The position numbers and the translations under genes were made by a program. From Owenia fusiformis (taxonomy: Eukaryota; Annelida; Polychaeta; Sabellida; Oweniidae), in NCBI GenBank assembly GCA_903813345.2, contig CAIIXF020000012.1:16860020-16920019 (forward strand): 60,000 nucleotides of DNA, written 5' to 3'. How positions within the stretch are numbered: the stretch's first letter is position 1; every line of letters starts with the position of its first letter. Below the pieces are notes generated by a model. The model saw only the letters and a list, made by a program, of their open reading frames with translations. It was not told the origin of the DNA and did no database searches. This document shows, one piece after another, positions 1 to 10,734 of this stretch.

Positions 1-2095
1 CAAAGTTTCACACATGTTACATGGTAAGAAGTTAGAGAGCTGATCAACTTTCCGGTAGCCATCTTGCATTCTGGCAGCCATGTTGGAAGTTTTTAGATAA
101 ATCTTGTCATCGCGATTCCAGAAAAAACACTTAACAGATTTGCTTCAAATTTTCACACATGTTCTATACCTGGCCATTTTGCATTCTAGCAGCCATCCTG
201 AACGTTTTTAGATAAATCTTGTCATCGCTATTCCAGGAAAACCACTTAACTGATTTTCTTGAAATTTTTACACATGTTACATGGTAAGAAGTTGTAAAAC
301 TTTTCGGCGGCCATCTTGCTTTCTGGATCATCAAGTCCACACTGCAATGTTATAGGTACGATATTGTTCACCATGTGCCTTGTTTACTCTGTGTTTGTTC
401 TTTATACCACATAATAGATGCATTTTGTGTATGGTCTCAATATATTTTTAGAATTTATAAAGGTCTCGTGACATGGTGCACAGTGAAAAGTTGTCCATAC
501 ATATAGGCCACATACATATATTTTCTCTTAAAAGAGCTTCAATTTCGTAATATACTCAGATCAATGCTAATTAAGCATACATGTCACTCTAAAAATCACT
601 GTGCATTGTTGGATTTCAAAGAAATATTTGACGTTTTCAATGATCTGCTGTTTTATTGGTAAAAGGTATTGTAGTTATTTATAGTAAAAATCGATTGATG
701 TCAAACACAAAATGCATTTGTGTGGTATAAAGTACAGAAACAGAGTAAAAGGTTATATTTTAGAATATTACTTTGTGTTACCCCATTGAAGCGGCAGTTG
801 CCCATGTTTCTATTAATATAGATGATTATATCATACACGATATGCATTTATGTCAAATTATTACAGAAGCATAGTAAACGTTGTCTTTACAATACCACCT
901 TGTGTAACCTCACTTAACGTAGTGCCTTTCGCCCCCGTTTCTATCAATATATCGAGGTTTTAAAAATAATTTGATACCATACACGAAATATGCACTTATG
1001 TGGTATAAAATAAAGAAATAGTGAAAAGTTTTCTTCAGAATGCAACCTTGCGTAACCCCATTTCAGTGCCTTTTGCCCCTGTTTATATCAATATAAAAGC
1101 TGTTTTCTTTATGAGGGAAGTCTGTTCTATCAAACAGTACAATCATTTTTGTGGGAAAGTATAAACACAAAATCATATTTGTGGTATAGAGTACAAAAAC
1201 AGAGTAAACAAAGCACATGGTGAACAAGATCGTACCTAAAACATACATGTAGCAGTGTGGACTTGATGGCCCAGAAAGCAAGATGGACGCCGAAAAGTTA
1301 ATCAGTTGAAGAACATCTCACCATGTAAAAAATTGAAGACAATCCGTTAAGTGGTTTTTCTGGAATCACGATGACAAGATTTATGTAAAACTTCCAAGAT
1401 GGCCGCCAGAATGCAAGATGGCTGCCGAAAAGTTAATCAGCTCTAGAACTTCTTTCTATTAACATGTGTTAAAATTTGAAACAAATCTGTTCAGTTGTTT
1501 TCCTGGAATCGCGATGACAAGATTTATCTAAAAACTTCCTAGATGGCCACCAGAATACAAGATGGCCGCCGAAAAGTTAATCAGCTCTTGAACTTCTTAC
1601 CATGTAACATGTGTGAAAATTTAAAGTAGATTCGTTTGGTTTTCCTGAAATCGCGATGACAAGATTTATTAAAAAATTTCAAGATGGCCGCCAGAATGCA
1701 AAATGGCCAAACGAATGAGCTGTAGGACTTCTTACCATTTAACATGTGTGAATATTTGAAGTACATCTGTAAAGTGTTTTTTCTGGAATCGCGATAACAA
1801 TATTTATCTAAAAAATTACAAGATGGCCGCCAGAATCAAGATGACCACCGGAAAGTTAATCAGCTGTAGAACTTCTTACCATGTAACATGTGTGAAATTG
1901 AAAATTTGAAGTATCATCTGGTGGTTTTCCTGGAATCGTGATGACTAGAAAGTTAGACTTCAGAATACCACCTTGTCTAACCCCATTTTGGTGCCTTTTG
2001 CCCCTGTTTCTATCAATATAAGAGGTGTTTTCTTTATAAGGGAAGTCTGTTCTATCAAACGGTACAATCATTTCATGTGGGAAAGTACCGGACAA
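1..2095. repeat. Foldback composite of two satellite families, copy 1
   Basis: Two unit types are visible. Units of about 140-146 bp carry GATGGCCGCC / GGCCATCTTG, a block like CATGTAACATGTGTGAAA and a block like GATGACAAGATTTAT. They are reversed at 1-320 and forward at 1256-1960. Between them, and again at 1960-2095, lie units of about 135 bp containing CCTTGTGTAACCCCA followed by GCCCCTGTTTCTATCAATA. The end of the left arm (about 320-430) is the reverse complement of about 1150-1275, so the block can fold back on itself. No protein-coding gene is supported here; the short open frames are by-products of the repeats. A second copy occupies 24085-27905. Confidence 0.8.
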
Positions 2096-2119
2096 CAAAA
2101 CTTATTTTCAGAGGGACCA

Positions 2120-2420
2120 GATCACACTGGGGGGTATCGTGATGCAACAACACCGTGTTGTTGCATCAAGATGGCCAGACTTCCGGTGATAGATTTTCGT
2201 ACGATATTTTGTTTTCCCAATTTAAACCCATTTCTAGGACGAGTTGCTCAATAATCATACACGTGCAGTTAGCTCATGATCTATATTTAAAAAAACTCTC
2301 ATAAGTATGCATGTAGCATCATCAAGAAGCGAGAAATTCGCGGTTTTAATTCCTCACTATTGATGCAACAACACCACTCTGTTTATTATCAATGATGCAA
2401 CAACACCACTGATGCAAAAA
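2120..2420 (+). repeat. Left arm of ~300-bp inverted repeat (partner 11560-11865)
   Basis: This block matches the reverse complement of 11560-11865 with scattered differences. It includes a near-perfect palindrome with 13-base arms GATGCAACAACAC at 2141-2167, and the GATGCAACAAC motif recurs at about 2363 and 2393. The pair looks like the ends of a foldback or TIR element into which the LTR element at 3367-10729 was inserted. Removing that insert leaves about 2.4 kb between the outer ends. Confidence 0.75.
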
Positions 2421-2811
2421 CGCCAATATAATGTATCATTGAATATCAAGAGAAACTGTTTTATGTTCTGTTTATAGGTGTTGGTCGGGACATGAATAAA
2501 ACGCGCGAGCGCGTGGTTCATGAATGAAACGTATTTTGTTTGGTTCCTTAATGTATTTTTTTTATCAAAGTTAAAAGGATATACAAGGTAAACTAAATAC
2601 ATAGGCTAAGTATTGAATCCCCTGGAGCCAACCTCATTGATATTGTATCTGAAAAATAAAGATTATTCATTTTCTAAATTAAATCCCCTTGATTTACCGT
2701 ATCGTATGGAAATTGTTTACAAAGAACTAATATAACTAGACTTTGGAAATTGAACAAGTTCAATTTCAGACTCCAGATCTGGACTTTTTTAAGCCGAGTC
2801 ATCCAGAAAAA
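2421..2811. other. Interior of foldback element, no gene seen
   Basis: AT-rich sequence with no conserved coding motif, RNA gene or repeat that I recognise. Confidence 0.5.
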
Positions 2812-3052
2812 GATGGATGGATGGAGAGAATAGAGAAGAAAGATATGATAGAATAGCAAGGAAGGATAAGATAGGAAGGAAAGGATAGATAGATTAGATT
2901 AGATTAGATAGATAGATAGGAAGGAAAGGATATGAAGGATAGATAGGAAGGAACGGATAGGGATAAAAGGGATAGGATAGGAAGGATAGGATAGAATAAG
3001 AAGGAACGATAGGATAGAATAGTAGGATAGGATAGGAAGGATGGATGGATTT
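2812..3052. repeat. GATA/GGAA-rich simple repeat
   Basis: About 240 bp of interspersed GGAT, GATA and GGAA units such as GGATAGGAAGGATAGGATAG. The strand is almost purely purine plus T. It is an imperfect microsatellite. Confidence 0.9.
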
Positions 3053-3361
3053 TTCAACATTTTCTTCGCTACTCTTGACTTTCTATCAGGATACCATCAG
3101 ATCAATTTTTCTCGAAATTTCAAAACGCCATTACCTCCGAAGCGGAAGTCGGATCGATATTTGGTTTGCAGATTCTGATTCCTGAGAAAATTCTATTCTT
3201 CATTCATAACTCAAACGTTAATTTTGGAGAATTTTTTATTTTGACCTACTTTTTGGACACCATATCTTAAAAGTGGGTTAAATACTTTCTGACGGCAAAA
3301 GGCTAATACTATTAGTACTCTTGGCTACATGTTACACAATTTCGAAGAATATAATTGAAGT
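3053..3361. other. Non-coding stretch left of the LTR element
   Basis: No gene seen. A short motif, CAAAACGCCAT, also occurs near 10960 on the other side of the LTR element, suggesting that both flanks belong to one interrupted repeat. Confidence 0.4.
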
Positions 3362-3366
3362 GTAGT

Positions 3367-3638
3367 TGTTGTCAAATGTAGAAAAGGTTTATATGTTGTG
3401 ATCATATATTATTAATTGTCAATCCCAGAAGTCAACAGAATAATGTAGTATATTTTTTGCTATTGCTTTAATGATATATATTTGTGAAATCTATACTATG
3501 CGTCTGAGGTGTTGAACCTCAGACGCACAGCAGAGAACTAAAGTAGAATATATTTAGACACACTTTTAGCCACTAAAGCAATGACGTAAGCAGACAGCAT
3601 GTACATACATGGAAATACAAGTGCTATAAAGTGCTACA
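3367..3638 (-). repeat. Downstream (3') LTR
   Basis: Identical by eye to 10458-10729. It contains a perfect 12-bp hairpin, TGCGTCTGAGGT / ACCTCAGACGCA with a 5-base loop, at 3499-3527. TATAAA occurs on the minus strand near 3387-3395 (CATATAAACC). This copy follows the purine tract, so it is the 3' LTR when the element is read on the minus strand. Confidence 0.85.
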
Positions 3639-3650
3639 CTCACCCCCCTC
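3639..3650 (-). promoter_or_regulatory. Polypurine tract candidate of the LTR element
   Basis: The minus strand reads GAGGGGGGTGAG and directly abuts the LTR start TGTAGCAC. A purine tract in this position primes plus-strand DNA synthesis in LTR retroelements and sets the element's orientation. Confidence 0.65.
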
Positions 3651-4433
3651 AAAGACAAACAGAATCCCACATATAACAATACATAGAACAATTTATCCAT
3701 GAAAATTAAAAAACAATGGCTTTCGCCGAAAACTTAATTTAATAAAACTTAATTATTTGAACACATATAGTGCCACCTATGGTAGATAATATGATGTTAT
3801 TTATCTGGGCATACTGTTTTAATCCTAATTTTATATTTTTATAACACACGAGTCATAATAGTGGCATGTCACATCAATACCACACATAAACAGCCATACT
3901 AGTAATATATTTGGAAAATCCCTTCCTTCCACTAAACATAACTCTTACAATGACACACGCCTCAAAACCTACAACAGTTCAAGGTTCCAAAATGTAACGC
4001 TAGTTCATCATAAATTACCAAAATAATGTAACTTTAGTTCATCATAACTTACCAAAATACCAATTAACCTACTTCCTGCCTAGTTCAAAGAAGCATTTTC
4101 TTCACTTACTTAATTTCAACAACTTCATTTCTATTATTTTCTGCCTACTCATAATCACTTATATTACATTACTTCTTTCAGTTTCGATTAAATTTTAATA
4201 TCAGTTGTGTTTGTATCTCAATTGTTTTAATGAACTAGACAACAGCAACGCTAAAAGCGTAGCAAATCCAATCGAACTAACATGACTGCAATTTTTACAA
4301 AATCAAAATTCAAAGTTCACCATTATACCATTCAAAAATGGTCACTCACTTTTCAAAATGGCCGCCTTCTAGCCAAAGTGTTGTAAAACAATACTTGTAG
4401 CCAAAATAAAGAAAAATTTTAAAGAAAATATTA
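3651..4433. other. LTR-element interior, no gene seen
   Basis: AT-rich, with an isolated GGCCGCC-type motif near 4370. There is no open frame with recognisable protein features on either strand. Confidence 0.5.
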
Positions 4434-4847
4434 TTCCTACTCTCAGATAAACATAACATTTTTACTTCAAAGGATGTCAAATGATCCCTTGACCAAGTGA
4501 TCAGTTTAGTCAAGAAAGTCATTGAATTTTATATAGTCACGTCTAGAGCCCCACAAATGAGTGCACTACGCACCTTATATCATATACGCACCAATATCAT
4601 ATTTCATTCATTGCCATGGTCTTACATACTAGCCCAGGTAAAGGGTAGCACATGACGTCGTGGACTTACTTCCGGCCAGATCATCATGGCCCCAAGGGTC
4701 AGCCAGCCCCTACCATTCCGGACTTTACCTGGCTATATAATTAAAATTGTTTCGTTCTCCCTTATCTGTTTACTTTCTCCCCCACCATCATCAAGCATTC
4801 AAGTTCATTCCTCAACAAATATTTCACACACCCATAAATATTATAAA
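4434..4847. repeat. 414-bp internal direct repeat, copy 1
   Basis: Matches 6831-7244 along its whole length with no difference that I can see, offset 2397 bp. It contains an inverted pair, CCAGGTAAAG near 4633 and CTTTACCTGG near 4722. A plus-strand open frame begins ATGGCCCCAAGG at 4686, but this is antisense to the element and I do not call it a gene. The repeat lacks TG...CA ends and has no target duplication, so it is not a nested LTR pair by the usual criteria. Confidence 0.85.
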
Positions 4848-6830
4848 TTGATAGACTTATATGGGACAGTCATTTTATGGTGACGTATTGATGTGCAGAA
4901 ATAAAATTTAGGCCAGTTGTTTTAACTTCTTATAATATAATCTACAAAACAATTTTCATCTTAATTGTGCTTAAATATTTTACTTTTAATGTAAAGATGG
5001 CACATCTATGCAATACCTCTATAAAGAAACTATTGCCATCATGCCATCTCTTCCAGAAAACGTATTTTAGTACAGTTAAACCAATTTATTTAAACACCTT
5101 TTTACTCAAGGTTCTTTGTTTAATAAAACAATTTTAACAATAAATTGTGATTTTTCTTGGGATTATATATAAAAGAAATGTTTTGATTATTATACTCCCC
5201 CCCCCTTGTAACACAACTTAACTTGATTTTTTGTTCTAAATAGGTGTTCAAATTCAACTGGCCCACTGTATGGTTTAAGCCATGCAGACTTCTCCAGAAT
5301 AAAATTTAACTGGTGATTATTTCTTTTTAAGACTATTTGACATAAATAAATTGTCATAATTAATATATAACACTGCTATTCACTAACATTTGAAAGGCAT
5401 CAACCTTACATAAGGGCCTCATTCACTGGTTTCTATCGTAATCGATTACAAGATGAAATTTGTCAGTAAGTCTTTCAAGATTTTATTTATTCACAAGGGC
5501 CTCCTGTAAACAAGCCAAGGATTACATTTGAAATGGATACCTAGCTAGCTAAACCGCTTAGTCCAGAATAAGCATGTGAACCTTACAAACTAATGGACTT
5601 AATACTGATATTTTGGACAATCTTAAAATTAACCGTTTTGCGTACATATATTTTCTCTATATGGTTATGAGATCTAAACTTCGACTCCACGTAAGCACGT
5701 ATGCCTTGCTGGTACCTCAGAATAAACTGGGAACTCATACTGAAAGGCTGTGAAAATATTACAATGTTTAGTATAAACTTATAACAAAACGGCATCAATA
5801 CTAACTTGATGATTCAATCAAGAATAGATTATAATTCAAAAGGACCTATGCTGAATAAGATTAGTTCAAAGATGCGAAAAATACTGCCTCACCAGTACAA
5901 AGTCAAGTTAAATCAACACGGACTGAGAAACCAGTATACAAACAATGTACCAACGGTATAATCATGACAATACATCAAAAGATCTGTTGGACTTTTATAA
6001 AATTCAAGGTAGGTAGTTTTCTCTTCATTATCTTATTCAATTGCACTCTAAATTCAATAATTAAAGGATCTTACAACCTAATTATGTCTCATTTACATTA
6101 CCATAATTTATGTACAACTGTCTGGAAAAATTTTAGTACAATATGACCTTGACACTTGGGAAATCCAAGAGGCTTTCCCTACTACGTCATTATTTTTCTG
6201 CACTTAGTGAATGTTTTCTAAAAACATTTGTTTATAACACATTAGACCTTGCTGTTGGTATTATACCTTGACATTAAATACTTTCATAGTATCTTAAACT
6301 CACCAGTTATTGGATTAATGCATTCCAATCATTCACATGCTTAAGTCGTGCACTTGGAATACAATCCAACAAATTTCAACTCCCAAAATTAAGTTCAAAA
6401 CAAGTCAACAGACAAATATATATATTCATGATGCTTGTCAATATCATGCAGGTCTCAATAATATCATTTTGTACTTACTATGATACTTACACATCAATTG
6501 TCAATTAAAAGCACAGTACATAAAATGACATGTGTTATTTGCTCTTTTCAGAAAATGGCTTGTCAACATTTCTTCATGCCATCTAAGCAAAACCCGCCAT
6601 AGGAGGACACTACATCCAAATATCATGCAACATAAATCATACTTTCTCCAAGTATATAACATAAGGACACATACACATAAACAGTACAACAAGAACCGAG
6701 ACCACAGCAGTTTGCCACACTTATGAAGAGCCGCTCCATATGTGGTACAGTGTGTTTAACGATAAATCGAGTAATATCACCGACGGCAAGATCTGACAAA
6801 ACATTGCTAGATCCATAATCACCTTGGAGC
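4848..6830. other. Sequence between the two 414-bp repeats
   Basis: AT-rich and without a recognisable domain. A minus-strand frame across about 6720-6880 has a coding-like look (DYGSSNVLSDLAVGD...), but I do not recognise it and it has no clear exon borders. Confidence 0.4.
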
Positions 6831-7244
6831 TTCCTACTCTCAGATAAACATAACATTTTTACTTCAAAGGATGTCAAATGATCCCTTGACCAAGTGATCA
6901 GTTTAGTCAAGAAAGTCATTGAATTTTATATAGTCACGTCTAGAGCCCCACAAATGAGTGCACTACGCACCTTATATCATATACGCACCAATATCATATT
7001 TCATTCATTGCCATGGTCTTACATACTAGCCCAGGTAAAGGGTAGCACATGACGTCGTGGACTTACTTCCGGCCAGATCATCATGGCCCCAAGGGTCAGC
7101 CAGCCCCTACCATTCCGGACTTTACCTGGCTATATAATTAAAATTGTTTCGTTCTCCCTTATCTGTTTACTTTCTCCCCCACCATCATCAAGCATTCAAG
7201 TTCATTCCTCAACAAATATTTCACACACCCATAAATATTATAAA
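6831..7244. repeat. 414-bp internal direct repeat, copy 2
   Basis: Identical by eye to 4434-4847. The two flanks differ, so the ends of the repeat are sharp. The unit probably duplicated within this LTR element or its source. Confidence 0.85.
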
Positions 7245-7643
7245 GCTCTAGACCCAAATATATCATTCTAGAAAAATTCTGTAATGTGGACACGCTAACT
7301 CGTCAGCTAGGTGCTCCAATTAAAATGATTCCTCTAAAATGTTTTGCCAAAAAGTCATATATTATCGAATAAATAACTAGACAGGAATTCCCCAAATCTT
7401 TCAATTTTAGTTATGAGAGAGTCTTGTAAGGTGTTTGACTAGGCTTTTAGACTTTAGTCCAGGTCAAAAATAAGAATAAGTTACAGTTGTTTAAAAATGA
7501 ACCATATGTTCTGTATCCAGGTAAAGATAATTTTCCAACATTTTTAACCTTTAACAAATAGCTAGCCAACATCATTCAAAGACTGTAAAAATATGTAATA
7601 AATAACACTAGTTTGTTTTGAGTATTCGACCTTTAGCTGAAAC

Positions 7644-8262
7644 TTATATCATATTGGAATCTGAATCACTCTGCAGATCACACTTGTGATACAATATATC
7701 ATTTGACTCTGTAGCATTGTCCTTGACATGGAACTCGTTTGTCACATCAAGGTCAAGAGAGGTGGCCAACCTAGCTCCATCCGCCTTTCTTACGAAATGG
7801 ATACTACAAGTCTCGTCATCATTTGTACCATTACAAGTGACATATTCATCATCATCGGAATTGTCACTAATTGAATTATCATTGCACATGACATATTCAT
7901 CTTCTGCATCATCACTAATTAAATCATCAATGCAGTAATCTTCAAACATTTTATCATACTCATCATTATCAAGTTCACTGTCATATGAGCATAAAGTACA
8001 CTCATCAAAGCAAGATTCAATACCCACAGTTTCACTGTGCAGTAACATACAATTTACTGACTCAATATCAATTATCAGCTCATTTAACTGTTCAATATCA
8101 TTTTTCAATTTAATGTCATATTCTAAAGTCACGGACTCATAAATGTATATTGACGCATCAACATCAGTTACTTCATTGTCATCTAATTCGCGCATTGACT
8201 CTGCATTTTCAAATTCAATATTCAAAGATTCAGTTTCGCATATACTAAATACTTCTACAACA
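7644..8262 (-). CDS. Acidic hypothetical protein frame inside the LTR element
   Basis: A minus-strand frame is open from about 8275 down to a TAA just before 7644. A candidate splice acceptor (TTTTCTTAG) lies near 8262, so this could be a last exon rather than a complete gene; no ATG opens the long frame. The product is about 200 residues and very rich in Asp, Glu, Ser and Asn, with clusters such as DNSDDDEYVTCNGTNDDE. Cys residues are scattered, and no transmembrane segment or signal peptide is evident. It is in sense with the LTR element. I recognise no family. Its place in a retroelement invites a structural-protein idea, but there is no zinc knuckle and no gag homology that I can see. Confidence 0.35.
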
Positions 8263-9690
8263 ACTAAGAAAATATTTCCTTATGAAGAGAAGACTTTTCT
8301 TTGAAAGCCTTTAAATTGATTCATTTCTAAGTATAAATCTGTAAAGCAATTAAAACGAATTACTTAAAATGACTGAATTACAAATAAAATTATATGCATA
8401 ATTTTCATTTCATATTCAAATAATATAGAGATCTACACTCTTATTCATGGAACACTAGTTATACATTGCCTGGCTTTATTTTGCAAATATTGATGCCATT
8501 TGATCATGAACTTTTGAATCCATCCCCAATATCATCCAAGAAAAGTGAAATAAAAATAAGTTATAGCTCTAAAGATATCTGAGAAATGCCAACATAGCTA
8601 ACCTTTAACGAATAGCTAAGTCAGTCTTCAAGTACGCCAAAGTATAGGCAATAATCTCTTGCTGTAAGCTCAAATGATAGAAACGAGCACTATTAAAAGA
8701 CTAAAAATAAGAAAACAATTAATAAATAACTCTCTCAACTATCTGTTTTCCCACATTATACAGGGAAGAACATTAACAATCTCAAGTTTTCACACCCACT
8801 TCAAAGCATTCCAAACTGTTTGCGGCATTTTTAGCTTTAGTGTAGAAATATTACCAAGAACCAAACCCTACTTAGTTTGGATATATTTGTGTCTAGCAAC
8901 AAGTCCTTGTTTGATTGGATTATTCAACTTATTATTAAATCTTGCAAATACTAGCTATAATACTTCGGTAACAACTAGCAAAATATCATTATAACGTTAT
9001 CATTATAACGAGTAGACCTTTCCGAATAGCTTGCAATAGATCTCAATGTTTCAAATATCCAAAAGAAAATAGGAGCATTTATGGTCAAACACGCCCATGA
9101 ACATGTAAAAAGTGTTCAGCTCATGGGGCTATTTCTGGTCCAATAAAGCATAATACATTTGACGTGTACCATTGGTAATCTACCAAACCAAAACAATATG
9201 TAGAACTTTGAAAGAGTCATGATTGATTAATTTCTAAAACAACATTAATAGACATAAATCTGTAAAGCAATAAAAAACTACAATAACTTCAAATGACTGA
9301 ATTTCATTGACCTTTACATATATATTACCATTGTATCAAAAAAGTGCTGACCTAACATATCCAAATATGTAATCAACAGAGTAACCAACAAAACAATTAA
9401 TATGACATCTGCAATCTGAACCTGCTCTGGGCATTATTGAAAAACCAAAGATTGTCTTTGAAAATAACTGCAACTGCGCAAAAGTGTATCCTCCCCTCAC
9501 ACAACAAATTTGGCAACCAGACCCATAGAAAAATTAATGCATTATATCATTGTGACGCCATCTCTTTGTGCTTTAAATGTTTACATATATGCATAAAACC
9601 ATAAATTGAATGATTGATTGAAAAAAAACATTATGCAAATTTCAAAACCAAAATTGATGTATGCCCAGACAAAATCAAAAATCATATTAC
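8263..9690. repeat. Decayed internal duplication, no gene seen
   Basis: Two stretches resemble each other: about 8240-8390 and about 8960-9310. They share ACAACTA..AAAATAT, then ATAAATCTGTAAAGCAAT, then AAATGACTGAATT. This suggests an old duplication of roughly 0.7-0.9 kb within the element interior. No gene is seen. Confidence 0.4.
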
Positions 9691-10310
9691 CCGCCATATC
9701 AGCAAATGTCTTAAGGGTTGATGTCTTAATGCAAATGTCTCTCAGGATGGTGCTTCACTTCACTCTTGTGGTAGTCAGAGATAATGGGGTCGAAGGCGTC
9801 TTGGGATAAATCATAGGCCTCAGGGTCACACGCGTGAATACCAGTTCCGCCATATCAACAAATGTCTGAAGGGGTGATGTCTTAATGCAAATGTCTCTCA
9901 GTATGGTGCTTCACTTCACTCTTGTGGTAGTCAGCGATGATGCGGTCGAAGGTATCTTGTAATAAATCATAGGCCTCAGGGCCACAGGCGTGAATACCAG
10001 TCCTAGAATCAAGATTCTCCACTCCTGATCTTATACAATCAGCAAGTGTTCCGTTCAATTTTGTCTCTGAGTTCTTGTATTTGTCCCACACCGCTGGGGA
10101 GATATAGCTCTTTAAATGATACGTGTAGTCCTTAGCAGCGCTCAGCTTAAAGTGTCTGTTCGATGCTCATGGGGTCAAAATACAGTTTATACACGTTCTA
10201 AATGAAGTAAATATCACTAACATGTCGAACCAGTAACCGTTCGAATTAGCACTTTAAAAGAGACGTGTAGTCCTTGGTAGCGCTCAGCTTGTCCCATAAT
10301 TGATCAGCAT
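9691..10310 (-). pseudogene. Arginine-kinase-like N-terminal fragment with tandem duplications
   Basis: Reading right to left, about 10305-10251 encodes DQLWDKLSATKDYTSLLK. Next, 10151-9882 encodes KLSAAKDYTYHLKSYISP, AVWDKYKNSETKLNGTL, ADCIRSGVENLDSRTGI, HACGPEAYDLLQDTFDRI and IADYHKSEVKHHTERHLH, then TAA. The order and motifs (GTL.DCI.SG..N.DS..GI.A...AY, then F..II.DYHK) fit the N-terminal domain of phosphagen kinases, closest to arginine kinase. The last ~35 codons are repeated at about 9830-9722 with changes (ACDPEAYDLSQDAFDPII), in a tandem unit of about 156 bp (9691-9846, then 9847 on). The catalytic C-terminal domain is missing, so this is a fragment. It lies in sense just after the element's primer site. 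Confidence 0.65.
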
Positions 10311-10447
10311 GATAAAGCCATAATTGTTGATAAGGAATACAAATATCCTGTATATGAAAAGTGAAGCAGACGATTCCAGCTTGTAATAATTATCGTTAAT
10401 ACAGCAAACTGTATGGTAAACAGTAAATCCAAGGTTCTTTTTTTAAA

Positions 10448-10456
10448 GGGCCTCCA
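10448..10456 (-). promoter_or_regulatory. tRNA primer-binding-site candidate
   Basis: On the minus strand the upstream LTR ends ...GACAACA, followed by C and then TGGAGGCCC. A TGG start within a base or two of the LTR is the usual form of a tRNA primer site. I cannot name the tRNA. Confidence 0.45.
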
Positions 10457-10457
10457 G

Positions 10458-10729
10458 TGTTGTCAAATGTAGAAAAGGTTTATATGTTGTGATCATATAT
10501 TATTAATTGTCAATCCCAGAAGTCAACAGAATAATGTAGTATATTTTTTGCTATTGCTTTAATGATATATATTTGTGAAATCTATACTATGCGTCTGAGG
10601 TGTTGAACCTCAGACGCACAGCAGAGAACTAAAGTAGAATATATTTAGACACACTTTTAGCCACTAAAGCAATGACGTAAGCAGACAGCATGTACATACA
10701 TGGAAATACAAGTGCTATAAAGTGCTACA
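10458..10729 (-). repeat. Upstream (5') LTR
   Basis: Identical by eye to 3367-3638, with the same 12-bp hairpin at 10590-10618. Followed on the right by the target duplication GTAGT (10730-10734). Confidence 0.85.
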
Positions 10730-10734
10730 GTAGT

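Larger units (their letters stand above)
3362..10734 (-). mobile_element. Non-autonomous LTR retrotransposon, minus-strand orientation
   Basis: Two LTRs of 272 bp (3367-3638 and 10458-10729) are identical by eye. Each begins TGTTG and ends CTACA on the plus strand. The 5-base sequence GTAGT lies directly outside both ends (3362-3366 and 10730-10734) as a target duplication. On the minus strand a purine tract (3639-3650) abuts the downstream LTR, and a TGG-starting primer-site candidate (10448-10456) follows the upstream LTR after one base, so the element reads right to left. No gag, protease, reverse transcriptase or integrase is recognisable in the 6.8-kb interior, so it must have moved with proteins from elsewhere. 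The interior holds an arginine-kinase-like segment and an acidic open frame, both in sense, and two 414-bp direct repeats. Identical LTRs imply recent insertion. Confidence 0.85.

Noticed and set aside
4686-4883. Plus-strand 65-codon frame starting ATGGCCCCAAGG, repeated at 7083
   Set aside because: Antisense to the LTR element and identical only because the 414-bp repeat is identical; no protein features.
6620-6919. Minus-strand frame DYGSSNVLSDLAVGD...
   Set aside because: Looks coding in part but extends into the 414-bp repeat, has no clear exon borders and matches no family that I know.
4434-7244. 414-bp direct repeats as LTRs of a nested element
   Set aside because: No TG...CA ends, no target duplication, no primer site or purine tract at the borders.
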